DNA of 64,000 nucleotides from Sagittula salina (GTDB lineage Bacteria; Pseudomonadota; Alphaproteobacteria; Rhodobacterales; Rhodobacteraceae), in assembly GCF_017813235.1 (NCBI RefSeq), contig NZ_JAGISH010000004.1:224747-288746 (forward strand), read 5' to 3'. The notes under the pieces are model-generated. The model did not search any database. It was not told the origin of the DNA and worked only from the letters and a program-made list of their open reading frames with translations. Both the position numbers and the translations under genes were made by a program. Position 1 is the stretch's first letter. Each line of letters starts with the position of its first letter. Of the stretch, positions 39,619 to 49,128 are shown piece by piece.

Positions 39619-39712
39619 CTTGGACAATTTGATGCAGCAGGCACGCATCCGACCTTGAATGGTCAGGGTATCTGACCCTATTCTGGGTCGTCCCATAGAC
39701 CGCGAGTCCGCC

Positions 39713-40678
39713 ATGCCAACCCTTCAGGCCACGCCCGTGCGCCATGCCCCCGCCCCGCGCGACCCCGAAAACCTGAAGGGCATGGTCCTCATGGCGTTGG
39801 GCTTTTTTTCCTTCGCGGCCTGCGATGTCCAAGCGAAGTACCTCACAGAATTCTTCCACGCCGCGCAGGTGGTCTGGTTCCGCCAGTTCGGCCTTTTCCT
39901 CGGGGTGGCGCTCCTGATCGCGCTGAAGGGGCCGGGCCTGCTGCGTTCGCACCTGCCGGGGTTGCAGGTGGCGCGCGGGGTCTGCGCGGTCTGCTCCGCG
40001 GTGCTGTTCGTGATCGCGGTCAGCTACGTGCCGCTGGCGGATGCGGTTGCGGTCAGTTTCGTCGCGCCCTTCATCGTCACGCTGATGGGCGCGCTCTTCC
40101 TGCGCGAATCCGTGGGGCTCCACCGCTGGGGCGCGGTGGCGGTGGGCTTTGTCGGGATGCTGATCGTGGTACGGCCGGGCATGGGCGTGCTGCACCCGGC
40201 GATCCTCTTCGTGGTCGGGGCGGCCAGCTTCTTTGCCCTCAGGCAGGTGCTGTCGCGCAGCCTTTCGGGAGCGGACCCGGTGATGACCACCGTGGCCTAT
40301 ACCTCGATCACCTCGACGACGCTTCTCACGCTGGCGCTGCCCTTCGTCTGGACCGCGCCGCCCGACGCCTTCGTCTGGCTGATCGTCGCCGGCATGGCCC
40401 TGACCGCCGCGCTTGGCGAAGTGCTGGTCATCCGTGCTCTCGACATCGCGCAAGCCGTGGTAGTAGCCCCGATGCATTACTCGCTGATCATCTGGGGGAC
40501 CTTCTACGGCTTCGTCGTCTTCGGCGACCTGCCCGACAGCTGGACCCTGGTCGGCTGTGCGGTGATTGTGGCGTCGGGGCTCTACACCATCCACCGCGAA
40601 AGGCTGCGCGCCCGCGCCGAGGTGGCCGAGCGCAACGCCACCCTCGCCGCCGCGACGCCTGCGGCGGAGGTGCCCTGA
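39713..40678 (+). CDS. EamA/DMT family transporter
   Basis: A 321-residue protein with ten predicted helices in two EamA halves (LMALGFFSFAACDVQAKYLTE; AILFVVGAASFFALRQVL; PMHYSLIIWGTFYGFVVFGDLPD). The PMHYSLI..G..vFGdlP pattern is common in Rhodobacterales members of this family. A charged tail (RERLRARAEVAERN) is cytoplasmic. Substrate unknown. ATG 39713 is preferred to the one 18 codons upstream. Confidence 0.88.
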   Translation: MPTLQATPVRHAPAPRDPENLKGMVLMALGFFSFAACDVQAKYLTEFFHAAQVVWFRQFGLFLGVALLIALKGPGLLRSHLPGLQVARGVCAVCSAVLFVIAVSYVPLADAVAVSFVAPFIVTLMGALFLRESVGLHRWGAVAVGFVGMLIVVRPGMGVLHPAILFVVGAASFFALRQVLSRSLSGADPVMTTVAYTSITSTTLLTLALPFVWTAPPDAFVWLIVAGMALTAALGEVLVIRALDIAQAVVVAPMHYSLIIWGTFYGFVVFGDLPDSWTLVGCAVIVASGLYTIHRERLRARAEVAERNATLAAATPAAEVP

Positions 40679-40691
40679 CACCGCCGAGGGC

Positions 40692-41360
40692 TCACGTTTC
40701 CCACGACCCGGCCCAGTGCACCAGCGCGACGCGCCCGGCGTCGTTCAGGGCGTAGACGCCCGTCCCGACCTTCTCGAACCAGCCGTAGTGGTTGTCCCGC
40801 ATGACCTGCGTCGCGCGGGCCACGCCCGCGCCCGCCGCGACGTCGCGTCCCCGGCAGGCGCCGCGTTCCACCATCCAGGCTGCGCAGGCCAGCGCGTCCT
40901 GCCTGTAAGCCGTGACAATGCCGTGCCGCGTGGCGCCGCCCTCGTTCGGATCGCCGCGCAACGCCTCGAACTCCCGCAGGAGTCGCGCCGCCTTCCGCTT
41001 GTCCTTGCGCGGAGTGTAGGGCCCGGGATCGCAGAGCACCTCGACCCGGCCATCCGCCAGCACCACGATGAACCCCAATCCCAGCCGCCGACAAAGCGCG
41101 AGATTGTCCTTCACCGCCCGACGCGCCACACGGCCCGATGGCTTCGGCACCGCAACATAGACATGTTCCGTCAGCTTCAGACGCGCCACCGCCTGATGAA
41201 ACAGCGAGAGCGTCAGCCGCAGCTTCAACTCCACGATCACTGGAGGCTCCACGCCCCGCACCGCGACCATGTCCGCCGCCCCCACCTCGCCTTTCACCCG
41301 GTAGCCTTGCCGCTCCAGCATGGCCTTCACCGGGGCGTATAATTCGCTTTCCCGCTCCAT
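40692..41360 (-). CDS. DUF2161 protein, PD-(D/E)XK-like nuclease fold
   Basis: A 222-residue protein. The N-terminal half has GAADMVAVRG followed by PVIVELKLRL, which fits the D..ExK core of the PD-(D/E)XK fold; an RLKLTEHVYVAVP strand follows. The C-terminal half (RHGIVTAYRQDALACAAWM, GWFEKVGTGVYALNDAG) looks like a winged-helix DNA-binding region. DUF2161 proteins are predicted phosphodiesterases of unknown target. It is convergent with the EamA gene and divergent from the TraB-like gene. Confidence 0.8.
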   Translation of the reverse strand: MERESELYAPVKAMLERQGYRVKGEVGAADMVAVRGVEPPVIVELKLRLTLSLFHQAVARLKLTEHVYVAVPKPSGRVARRAVKDNLALCRRLGLGFIVVLADGRVEVLCDPGPYTPRKDKRKAARLLREFEALRGDPNEGGATRHGIVTAYRQDALACAAWMVERGACRGRDVAAGAGVARATQVMRDNHYGWFEKVGTGVYALNDAGRVALVHWAGSWET

Positions 41361-41453
41361 GGCCCCATTCAACCGACGCGCAGCCCCTTGTCCAGCGCCG
41401 CCGTTCGCCCGAGACTGAGCCGAACACTGCGTCCATCCGCAGGGGAGCCCCAG

Positions 41454-42443
41454 ATGATCCGCCTTACTGCCCTTCTCCTCTTTCTGACCATCACGACGCA
41501 GGCCCATGCCGACTGCCGCGGCCAGGACCTCACGCAGAACCTCGCGCCCGACCTGCGCGACAGCCTCGACGCGCGGCTGATCGAAACCCCCTACGCGCAG
41601 GGCAACCACTGGATCGCCACGAAGGACGGCGCGACGCTGCACCTGATCGGCACCATGCACCTGACCGACCCGCGCCTCGATGGTCCCACTGCCCGCCTGT
41701 CGCCGCTGCTCGACGATGCGGCGCTGCTGCTGCTGGAAATGACCGCCGCCGACAAGGCCACGATGGAGACAAGTGTGCTGTCCGATCCGACCCTCTTCAT
41801 GCTGAAGGGCGCGAGCCTCCCCGACCTCCTGCCGGAGGACGAATGGCAGGCCCTCGCAGCCGCCATGGAGGCGCGCGGTGTGCCTGCCTTCGTCGGTGCC
41901 CGGATGCAACCCTGGTACCTGTCGATGCTGCTCTCCGTTCCCGCCTGCATGAAGCAACTGCTGGAGCAACAGGACGGGCTCGACTTCAGACTGGAGGACG
42001 CGGCGGAAGCGCGCGGCCTGCAAACCCGGTCGCTGGAACCGTGGGATACCTTCTTCGGCCTCTTCGCCGACATCCCGCTACAGACCCAGCTCGCCATGAT
42101 CCGCGCCGCCCTGACCGCGCCCGAGGTGAACGAGGACCTCTTCACCACCATGCTCGACAGTTACTTCGACGAACGCAGCGCCGAAGGCCAGATCGCGCTG
42201 GAATTGCTCGGTCCCAGCCTGACCCCGTTGACCGAAGAAGAAAACGCCGCCGTCACCGCCTTCATGAACGACAGCCTGCTGGCCCGCCGGAACGCGGCTT
42301 GGATGCCGGTCCTGAAAAAGGCGCTGGCGAACACAGAAAGCCCCGTCATCGCCGCCTTCGGCGCCGCCCATCTGCCGGGTAAGGACGGCATCCTGAACCT
42401 TCTGGAGGAACAGGGCTTTACCCTCACCCGCGCACCGTTCTGA
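41454..42443 (+). CDS. TraB/GumN family protein
   Basis: A 329-residue exported protein with a signal peptide (MIRLTALLLFLTITTQAHA). The family's two signature parts are present: HLIGTMHLTDPR near the start and AFGAAHLPGKDGILNLLEEQGF at the end. The TIKI/TraB/GumN superfamily comprises putative metal-dependent peptidases with GxxH motifs. ATG 41454 follows AGGGGAG. Its role here is unknown. Confidence 0.85.
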   Translation: MIRLTALLLFLTITTQAHADCRGQDLTQNLAPDLRDSLDARLIETPYAQGNHWIATKDGATLHLIGTMHLTDPRLDGPTARLSPLLDDAALLLLEMTAADKATMETSVLSDPTLFMLKGASLPDLLPEDEWQALAAAMEARGVPAFVGARMQPWYLSMLLSVPACMKQLLEQQDGLDFRLEDAAEARGLQTRSLEPWDTFFGLFADIPLQTQLAMIRAALTAPEVNEDLFTTMLDSYFDERSAEGQIALELLGPSLTPLTEEENAAVTAFMNDSLLARRNAAWMPVLKKALANTESPVIAAFGAAHLPGKDGILNLLEEQGFTLTRAPF

Positions 42444-42489
42444 CCCTGGCCGAGCGAAAAGCGCCGCCGCCACACGTCTGTTCGGCTCC

Positions 42490-42531
42490 CGTTTCTCCTT
42501 GGCGGAAATACTCCCGCCGGAGGCGCATCTC
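42490..42531 (-). repeat. Dispersed intergenic repeat, copy E
   Basis: On the minus strand: CTCCGGCGGGAGTATTTCCGCC then AAGGAGAAACGGG. Shares GAGTATTTCCG and the AAG-AGAA part with the other copies. Lies in the 188-base gap between the TraB-like and M3 peptidase genes. Confidence 0.65.
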
Positions 42532-42631
42532 TCCACCCGCGCCCTCGCCGGGAAACAACGCAGCCGAACCGCAACCAAAACAGGCGCGCGGTTCACCCCC
42601 GCGCCCCTGCTTCGTCACTCCAAGCGTCCCC

Positions 42632-44653
42632 TCAGGCGGCCAGCCCGCGCCCCTTCAAAAGCGCCTCGACCCCCGGCATCCGGCCCCGGAACTGCATGTA
42701 CAGATCTTCAGCCTCCTGCGATCCGCCTTTCGACAGGATGAAACCTTCGAGCTTCGCCGCCACCTCCGGATCGAACGGGCCGCCCGCTTCCTCGAAGGCC
42801 GCGAAGGCGTCCGCGTCCATGACCTCCGACCACATGTAGCTGTAATAGCCCGAGGAATAGCCGTCGCCCGCGAAGACATGCGCGAAATGCGGCGTCGCGT
42901 GGCGCATCCCGATGGCGCGGGGCATTCCCAGCCGTTCCAGAACCTCCGCCTGCCGTTGCATGGGGTCGGCGGGGGCCTCGGCGCTGTGGAATTCCAGATC
43001 CACCAGCGCCGAGGCCACGTATTCCACCGTCTGGAACCCCATGTCGAAGGTCGCGGCCTTCAGAACCTTCTCCAGCAGCGCCTCCGGCATTGGCGCGCCG
43101 GTCTCCGCGTGGGTGGCGAATTCGCCCAGCACCTCCGGCACCTCCAGCCAGTGTTCATAGAGCTGCGAGGGCAGTTCCACGAAGTCGCGCGCCACGCTCG
43201 TCCCTGAAACGGAACCAAATTCCACATCCGAGAGCATCTGATGCAGCGCATGCCCGAACTCGTGGAACAGTGTGCGCGCGTCGTCGTAGGACAGCAGCGC
43301 GGGCTTGCCCGAAGGCGGCTTGGCGAAGTTGCAGACATTCACCACGACGGGCGTCTCCACCCGTGGCCGCTTCGACTGCGAGCGGAAGGCCGAGCACCAC
43401 GCCCCCGACCGCTTGGACGCGCGGGCAAAATAATCCGCGATGAAAACCGCCACGTGTTCGCCGCCGCGCGTCACCTCCCAGGCGCGCGCGTCCGCGTGAT
43501 ACAGCGGAACGTCCAGCGGCGCGAACTCCAGCCCGAACAGCCGGTTGGCGCAGGCAAAAGCCGCCTCGATCATGCGGTCAAGCTGCAGATAGGGCTTCAG
43601 CTCCGCCTCATCGAGGTCATGCAGCGCGCGCCGCCGCTTGTCCGCGTAAAAGCGCCAGTCCCAGGGCTCAAGCGGACCCGCGACGCCGTCGGCATGCAGC
43701 ATCGCTTCCATCTCCGCCTGATCGGTCAGCGCAGCCGCCTTTGCCGGTTCCCAGACCGCCATCAGCAGATCCCGAACCCGGTCCGGCGTGCCCGCCATCT
43801 CCGGCTCCAGCTTGAAATGCGCGAAATCGGCGTAGCCCAGCAGCTTTGCCCGCTCCTCGCGCAGGCGCAGCGTTTCCGCAGCGATATCGCGGTTGTCGGT
43901 CTCGCCACCGTTCTCCCCCCGCATCGACCATGCGCGCCAGGCCTTTTCGCGCAGGGCGCGGCGCGGCGAAAATTGCAGGAAGGGCACGATCAGGGAACGC
44001 GACAGCGTCACCACCGGCCCGGCTTTGTCCAGCGCCTCCCCGGCGGAGCGCGCCGCGTCCACGACGAAGCCCGGCAATCCCTCGAGATCGTCCTCCGACA
44101 GTTCCATGAACCAGTCGGATTCGTCCTTCAGCAGGTTCTGGGTAAAGCTGGTGCCAAGCACCGCCAGCCGCTCCTTCACCGCTTTCATGCGCTCTGCCGC
44201 GCCACCCGCCAACGCGGCTCCCGCGCGAACAAAACCGCGATGCGCGAGGTAGAGCACACGCGCCTCCGGCTCCGACAAACCCAGCGTATCGCGCCGGTCC
44301 CACAGGTCCGCGACCCGCGCGAACAGCCGTTCATTGGAATAGATCGCAGAGGAATGCGCCGCCAGTGTCGGCGAGAAGTCCCGCTGCAGGGCCTGCCGCG
44401 CCGCGTTGCTGTCTGCGCCCGCGACGTTGTAGAACACGCCCAGCACCCGGTCCAGAGTGGCGCCCGCGCCCTCCATCGCTTCGATGGTGTTGGCAAAGGT
44501 CGGCGCCTCGTCGGAATTCGCGATCGCCTCGATTTCCGCCAGGTGCTCGGCCAGCGCCTGCTCCACCGCAGGCGCGAAATCGTCGTCGGAAATCCTGTCG
44601 AAGGGGGCGATGCCAAAAGGCGTCTCCCACTTGGTCAGCAGAACGTTGGTCAT
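42632..44653 (-). CDS. M3 family oligopeptidase (oligopeptidase A / Dcp type)
   Basis: A 673-residue cytoplasmic zinc metallopeptidase. The zinc motif HEFGH is in LFHEFGHALHQMLSD; the third ligand region and substrate-binding Tyr/His follow in MRHATPHFAHVFAGDGYSSGYYSYMWSEVMDADAF. The N-terminal helical part starts MTNVLLTKWETPFGIAPF, typical for the family. It degrades short peptides, including signal-peptide fragments. Start ATG 44653 rather than the ATG 18 codons upstream, to match family starts. PrlC and Dcp cannot be told apart with certainty. Confidence 0.92.
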   Translation of the reverse strand: MTNVLLTKWETPFGIAPFDRISDDDFAPAVEQALAEHLAEIEAIANSDEAPTFANTIEAMEGAGATLDRVLGVFYNVAGADSNAARQALQRDFSPTLAAHSSAIYSNERLFARVADLWDRRDTLGLSEPEARVLYLAHRGFVRAGAALAGGAAERMKAVKERLAVLGTSFTQNLLKDESDWFMELSEDDLEGLPGFVVDAARSAGEALDKAGPVVTLSRSLIVPFLQFSPRRALREKAWRAWSMRGENGGETDNRDIAAETLRLREERAKLLGYADFAHFKLEPEMAGTPDRVRDLLMAVWEPAKAAALTDQAEMEAMLHADGVAGPLEPWDWRFYADKRRRALHDLDEAELKPYLQLDRMIEAAFACANRLFGLEFAPLDVPLYHADARAWEVTRGGEHVAVFIADYFARASKRSGAWCSAFRSQSKRPRVETPVVVNVCNFAKPPSGKPALLSYDDARTLFHEFGHALHQMLSDVEFGSVSGTSVARDFVELPSQLYEHWLEVPEVLGEFATHAETGAPMPEALLEKVLKAATFDMGFQTVEYVASALVDLEFHSAEAPADPMQRQAEVLERLGMPRAIGMRHATPHFAHVFAGDGYSSGYYSYMWSEVMDADAFAAFEEAGGPFDPEVAAKLEGFILSKGGSQEAEDLYMQFRGRMPGVEALLKGRGLAA

Positions 44654-44759
44654 GTGGTACTCCATCAGGGTTGCCCTGAATCTAAGCCCCAATGGTGAAG
44701 GCTTCAATCACGGCCCTGCCTTTGGCCACAGGAAAACACCGCCCCCCGCCCCCGGCCCG

Positions 44760-45809
44760 CTACCCCGCCTTCGCGGCCCCGCAGCAGGGGCAATCCTCGC
44801 GCCGTTTCAGCCCGATCTTGCGCGTCTCGCCCCAGAGCGCGTCGTAGATCAGCATCTCGCCGCGCAGCACTGCGCCCGCGTCCGCGACCAGCTTCACGCA
44901 TTCCACGGCCATCATGGAGCCCACGACACCCGGCAAGGGCCCCAGAACCCCTGCCTCCGCGCAACTTGGCGCCAGACCCGGCGCCGGCGCTTCGGGAAAG
45001 ATGCACTGATAGCACGGTCCGCCCTGCGCGGGATCGAACACCGAAAGCTGCCCTTCCCACTGGCTCAGCGCGCCCGAGATGAGCGGTTTGCCCCCCGCGA
45101 CGCAGGCCGCGTTGACCATATAGCGCGTGGCGAAGTTGTCGGTCCCGTCCAGCACCACGTCGTAATCCGCGAGGAGGTCCGCCACGATCTCCGCTTCCAG
45201 CCGCCGCTGGTAGGGCTGCACCACCACGAACGGATTCAGGGCTTCCATCGCGGCCTTGGCGGAAAACACCTTCGGCATTCCGATGCGGGCGTCCGTATGG
45301 ATCACCTGCCGCTGCAGGTTACCCTGATCCACCACGTCGTCGTCGATCACACCAATGGTGCCCACCCCGGCCGCCGCGAGGTACAAAAGCGCGGGCGACC
45401 CCAGCCCCCCGGCGCCCACCACCAGAACGCGGGCTTCCTTCAGCTTGCGCTGACCCGGCCCTCCCAACTCGCGCAACACGATGTGGCGGGCGTAGCGCTC
45501 CAGTTCTCCGGGACGGAACGCGCCCGCTTGTGGTGGTTCTTCGGACATCTCGACCTCCTCCGCCCGCGCCCGCAACCGGCGCAGCCCAAGCGCATAGACC
45601 GCCACCAGCGCCGCCACGCCGCCAAGGATCAGCCAGCCCGGCAGGCTCCCCATGGCCAGACGCAGGGGATGGCCCGGGGACAGCACCAGATGCACCAGCA
45701 ACACCCCGAGGTAAAGCGCCGCCAGCGTGACCAGTCGCGCCCGCCGGGTGACCCCCATGACCACCCCCACGCCCCAGAGCGCCGCCGCCACCAGCAGGAC
45801 CGCGACCAT
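44760..45809 (-). CDS. moeB: MoeB/ThiF-family adenylyltransferase with N-terminal membrane domain
   Basis: A 349-residue protein. Residues 1-80 hold three hydrophobic segments (VAVLLVAAALWGVGVVMG, LVTLAALYLGVLLVHLVL, GWLILGGVAALVAVYALG), then the E1-like domain begins near ELERYARHIVLREL. ATP site VLVVGAGGLGSPALLYLA, and zinc-binding CxxC pairs CYQC and CPCC. The catalytic Cys region is IFPEAPAPGLAPSC. MoeB adenylates the C-terminus of MoaD; ThiF does the same to ThiS. No C-terminal rhodanese domain. The ATG overlaps the dut stop by one base (TGATG). A second in-frame Met at MSEEPPQAG could give a soluble form. Confidence 0.85.
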   Translation of the reverse strand: MVAVLLVAAALWGVGVVMGVTRRARLVTLAALYLGVLLVHLVLSPGHPLRLAMGSLPGWLILGGVAALVAVYALGLRRLRARAEEVEMSEEPPQAGAFRPGELERYARHIVLRELGGPGQRKLKEARVLVVGAGGLGSPALLYLAAAGVGTIGVIDDDVVDQGNLQRQVIHTDARIGMPKVFSAKAAMEALNPFVVVQPYQRRLEAEIVADLLADYDVVLDGTDNFATRYMVNAACVAGGKPLISGALSQWEGQLSVFDPAQGGPCYQCIFPEAPAPGLAPSCAEAGVLGPLPGVVGSMMAVECVKLVADAGAVLRGEMLIYDALWGETRKIGLKRREDCPCCGAAKAG

Positions 45810-46267
45810 CAGCCCCTCCCGGTGGAGCCAAAGCCCCCCGTGCCGCGCGCCGTACCGGGCAGGTCGTCGGCCACGCTGAACCTGGCCTGCACAACCGGCG
45901 CCACCACCATCTGCGCGATGCGGTCGCCGTGCGCGATGGTGAACACCTCGGTCCCTGCGTTCATCACAATCACCCCCAGCGCCCCGCGATAGTCGCTGTC
46001 GATGGTTCCCGGCGTGTTGGGCAGGGTGATGCCATGCTTCAAAGCGAGGCCGGAACGCGGCCGCACCTGCACCTCGTACCCCTCCGGGATCGCCAGCCGC
46101 AGCCCCGTCGGCACCAGTGCCCGCTTGCCCGGAGCGAGCCGTACGGCCCCCCGATCCGGCAGATTGGCCCGAAGATCCGCCCCTGCCGCCCCGGCGGTGG
46201 CATAGGCGGGCAGGCCAAGCGCCTCGTCCGCCCCCGGCTCCCAGGCAAGGATGACCTCCACGCTCAT
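45809..46267 (-). CDS. dut: dUTP diphosphatase (trimeric)
   Basis: A 152-residue dUTPase. The five family motifs are visible: AGADLRANL (I), [11 protein letters not shown] (II), [15 protein letters not shown] (III), GDRIAQMVV (IV) and the glycine-rich C-terminal [13 protein letters not shown] (V). It hydrolyses dUTP to dUMP, keeping uracil out of DNA. Placed between coaBC and moeB on the same strand, in line with the common coaBC-dut order. Confidence 0.97.
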   Translation of the reverse strand: MSVEVILAWEPGADEALGLPAYATAGAAGADLRANLPDRGAVRLAPGKRALVPTGLRLAIPEGYEVQVRPRSGLALKHGITLPNTPGTIDSDYRGALGVIVMNAGTEVFTIAHGDRIAQMVVAPVVQARFSVADDLPGTARGTGGFGSTGRG

Positions 46268-46301
46268 ACCCGGTCCTCCCCGAACCGCCCCGTCCGCAAG
46301 G

Positions 46302-46347
46302 CACCCACTGCCAGCTTCTTCTTGGCAAAAAAACTCATTCCACCCTT
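46302..46347 (-). repeat. Dispersed intergenic repeat, weak copy F1
   Basis: On the minus strand GGAATGAGTTTTTTTGCC then AAGAAGAAGCTGGC: the AAG-AAGAAGC part is good, the GTATTT part is altered. Next to the better copy F2 between dut and coaBC. Confidence 0.45.
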
Positions 46348-46375
46348 TCGGCCGCAGCGACAGCGGGACCCTGGC

Positions 46376-46412
46376 CCGCCCCCCTGCTTCTCTGCTTTCC
46401 AAATACTCAAAT
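46376..46412 (-). repeat. Dispersed intergenic repeat, copy F2
   Basis: On the minus strand GAGTATTTGGAAAGCAGAGAAGCAGG, with a G run after it. It ends just before the coaBC stop. Confidence 0.8.
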
Positions 46413-46413
46413 C

Positions 46414-47631
46414 CTATGCCTCCGCCCGGCCCAGCGCCTGCGCGATGCGTTCCGCCAACCGCCGCGCCACCGCGCCCTTGGCGGCCCGCGGCCATGCCTC
46501 CGCACCATCGGCAGTGATAAGGACAACCGCGTTTTCCGTTCCACCCATGATGCCGGTCTCTGGCGAGACATCGTTCGCCACGATCCAGTCGCACCCCTTG
46601 CGGTCCCGCTTGGCCGTGGCGTGGGCGACGACATCGTCGGTCTCGGCGGCAAAGCCTACCACCAGCGCGGGGCGCCCCGCGTCCAGCTGCGCGACCTCGC
46701 GCAGGATGTCGGGGTTCTCGGCGAATTCCAGCACCGGAAGTCGCCCGCTGTCCTTCTTGATCTTCGATGCGGAGGCAGTGGCCACGCGCCAGTCCGCCAC
46801 GGCGGCCGCGAACACACCGGCGTCCACCGGCAGGGCCGCCATCACTGCCTCGCGCATCGCGCACGCGGTCTCGACCTCCACCACCTGCACGCCCTGCGGC
46901 CGCGCCACAGCGGCAGGCCCCGTGACAAAGACTACCTCCGCGCCAAGATCCCGCAGCGCTTCGGCAATCGCCGTCCCCTGCGCCCCGGACGAGCGGTTGG
47001 CGATGTAGCGCACCGGGTCGATGGGTTCGTGCGTCGGGCCGGAGGTCACCAGCACCCGCCGTCCCGTCAGAGGCCCTCGCGTCAGGGCACGCTCCACCGC
47101 CGCGACGATTTCCAGCGGTTCCGCCATGCGCCCCGGCCCATATTCGCCACAGGCCATGTCACCATCGTTTGGCCCCACCACGGCGACACCATCGCCGCCC
47201 AGAACGGCGAGGTTGCGCTGCGACGCGGGATGTTCCCACATCCGCACGTTCATCGCGGGGGCGATCATCACCGGTGTGTCGGTGGCCATCAACAGGGTAG
47301 AGGCAAGGTCGTCCGCGTGCCCCCCCGCCATCTTTGCCATCAGGTCGGCGGTCGCGGGCGCCACCACCACCAGATCCGCCACGCGGCTGAGCTGGATATG
47401 GCCCATCTCCGCCTCTGCCGTCAGGTCGAAAAGGTCGGAATGCACGGCCTCCCCGGCCAGCGCTGCTACGCTCAACGGCGTGACGAACTGCGACGCGGCC
47501 CGCGTCATCACCGGGGTCACCGCCGCGCCCCGCTCGCGCAGGCGCCGGATCAGATCCAGGCATTTATAGGCCGCGATACCGCCGCCGATGATCAACAGAA
47601 CCCGCTTGTCCGCCAAGATCCCCGCGCTCAT
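46414..47631 (-). CDS. coaBC: Bifunctional phosphopantothenoylcysteine decarboxylase / phosphopantothenate-cysteine ligase
   Basis: A 405-residue coenzyme A biosynthesis enzyme. N-terminal CoaC flavoprotein: GGGIAAYK, substrate-binding APAMNVRMW, and the CGEYG flap Cys. C-terminal CoaB ligase from about residue 190: [27 protein letters not shown] and KIKK. It joins cysteine to phosphopantothenate and then decarboxylates the product to phosphopantetheine. First gene of coaBC-dut-moeB. Confidence 0.96.
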   Translation of the reverse strand: MSAGILADKRVLLIIGGGIAAYKCLDLIRRLRERGAAVTPVMTRAASQFVTPLSVAALAGEAVHSDLFDLTAEAEMGHIQLSRVADLVVVAPATADLMAKMAGGHADDLASTLLMATDTPVMIAPAMNVRMWEHPASQRNLAVLGGDGVAVVGPNDGDMACGEYGPGRMAEPLEIVAAVERALTRGPLTGRRVLVTSGPTHEPIDPVRYIANRSSGAQGTAIAEALRDLGAEVVFVTGPAAVARPQGVQVVEVETACAMREAVMAALPVDAGVFAAAVADWRVATASASKIKKDSGRLPVLEFAENPDILREVAQLDAGRPALVVGFAAETDDVVAHATAKRDRKGCDWIVANDVSPETGIMGGTENAVVLITADGAEAWPRAAKGAVARRLAERIAQALGRAEA

Positions 47632-47739
47632 CCGACCTCTTCCCGTTCCCGTGACGATCCCCGCGCGCCCAAAGGCGCTGTTAACCCGCGCACACTACCC
47701 TTTCCCCGCCGCGAAAGGAAAGCCGTGCGCGAGGGCTCA

Positions 47740-48267
47740 ATGCAGATCCATGACAGCGAACAGAAATCCGGCTGGGCCGCGCTGGCGCCGCTCATGGCCG
47801 CCTACCATGCGAAAATCGCGGAAGGGCGCAAGGCAGATGCGCAGGCGCTGGCGAAGCAGACGACTGTCGAGGAGGGCAAGGCCCCGGCACGCCCCGAAGC
47901 CGAGACCCGCATGATCGCAAAGCTGAAGACCCGCGACCGCGAGGTCCGCGCACATGAGGCCGCACATGCCTCAATTGGTGGGGCGCACGCGGGCAGCGTC
48001 AGCTATACCTACCAGACCGGGCCTGACGGAAAACGCTACGCCATCGGTGGCGAGGTGCCCATCGACGTCAGTCCGGTTGCAGGCGATCCGGAGGCGACGA
48101 TCACCAAGATGCAGCAGATCAAGGCTGCGGCTCTCGCCCCGGCAGAGCCGTCCTCCGCCGACCGCCGCATCGCCGCCACGGCAGAGGCCGCGCGGGCAAA
48201 GGCGCAGGCCGACCTCACCGCTCTGCGCACGCAGGAACGCAGCGGCGACGTCGACGAACTGCATTGA
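47740..48267 (+). CDS. SprA-related putative metalloprotease
   Basis: A 175-residue protein. The core EVRAHEAAHASIGGAHAGSVSYTYQTGPDGKRYAIGGEVPID followed by DPEATITKMQQIKAAALAPAEPS matches the SprA-related family, with HEAAH as a possible zinc-binding helix. Low-complexity Ala-rich ends. The ATG at 47740 follows GAGGG; a GTG five codons upstream is possible. No other gene of a known pathway is next to it; the IS remnant begins 34 bases after its stop. Confidence 0.75.
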   Translation: MQIHDSEQKSGWAALAPLMAAYHAKIAEGRKADAQALAKQTTVEEGKAPARPEAETRMIAKLKTRDREVRAHEAAHASIGGAHAGSVSYTYQTGPDGKRYAIGGEVPIDVSPVAGDPEATITKMQQIKAAALAPAEPSSADRRIAATAEAARAKAQADLTALRTQERSGDVDELH

Positions 48268-48304
48268 ACCGCGGGCACCCAATGCTCACATAAAATCTCG
48301 CGGA

Positions 48305-48323
48305 ATTGTCCCGCTGACACGTC
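48305..48323 (+). repeat. Left terminal inverted repeat of the IS1595-like element
   Basis: Pairs with 49684-49702 with two mismatches in 19 bases. Flanked outside by AAATCTCGC at 48293-48301. Confidence 0.85.
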
Positions 48324-48398
48324 ACCCGCCAAATCTGGTATTTAAGGCTTCCTGATCAGAGGCTGTGGCCAAGATTGCTCGGGCACGCCTCATCGCCC

Positions 48399-48987
48399 CG
48401 TCAAACGCGCGCCCGACAACATCACCTTCGCCGAGATCGAAAGATCGTGGCGGATGAAGCTGCATGCCGTGCGCTCTTCGAGCGCCCGCGGTTCCCGGAC
48501 GGCCTCCGATGTACCGGATGTGGTGCCACCGCAGTCTCCGGGCAGCGCTATACCCACCGCCACCCTCCACCGCTCGCGCGCCGGACCCTTCACCTGCGAC
48601 AGCTGCCGCAGGCAGTTCTCAATGACCTCCGGCACAGAGATGCACGGAACGCGGCGTCCTCTCGGCCTGTGGCTACAGGCTATCTGACGCATAGCCGCAC
48701 CCAGCATTGGCATATCGGCACGCAAGCTCTCCGAGGTGCTCGGGGACACCTACAAGGTCGCCAGGCATCTCGGTCATCGTATTCGCGCAATGATGACCGA
48801 TCAGAGCGTGGTGCTCTCCGGCATCGTGGAGATGGATGAGATCTGGACCGGGGCCCCACCGCGCAATCAGCACGGCGGGGGTCCGAGCGGTGTGCGGTCC
48901 AGGCGCGGCCCGCGCCGGCTTCTCGTGCTCACGATGGTTGGGCGCGGCGGACCAGTCATCTTCCAACCTCAGAGAGGTCGGCCATAA
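48399..48987 (+). pseudogene. Broken IS1595-family transposase
   Basis: Pieces of one transposase appear in successive frames. Frame pieces in order: CRALFERPRFPDGLRCTGCGA (start of the zinc-finger-like region), FTCDSCRRQFSMTSGTEMHG, VLGDTYKVARHLGHRIRAMM and VLSGIVEMDEIWTGAPP, the last holding the first catalytic Asp-Glu region (VEMDEIW). Similar strings are typical of IS1595 transposases (CxxC, S.tTGT.m, DEtyvGG). At least three frame changes are needed, so it cannot encode an active protein. Confidence 0.75.
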
Positions 48988-49128
48988 ACGATGCATCGTA
49001 GCGGAACTGGCATCGGCCAGCCGACCGCTGACGGTTCGCGCTCTCGTCTGTGGAGATGTCGCGTGAAGCGCTTCGCTTTTGTTGGTTATGGCCAACATCC
49101 ATTCCATGAAGCGCGGCGACCGCCTTCC

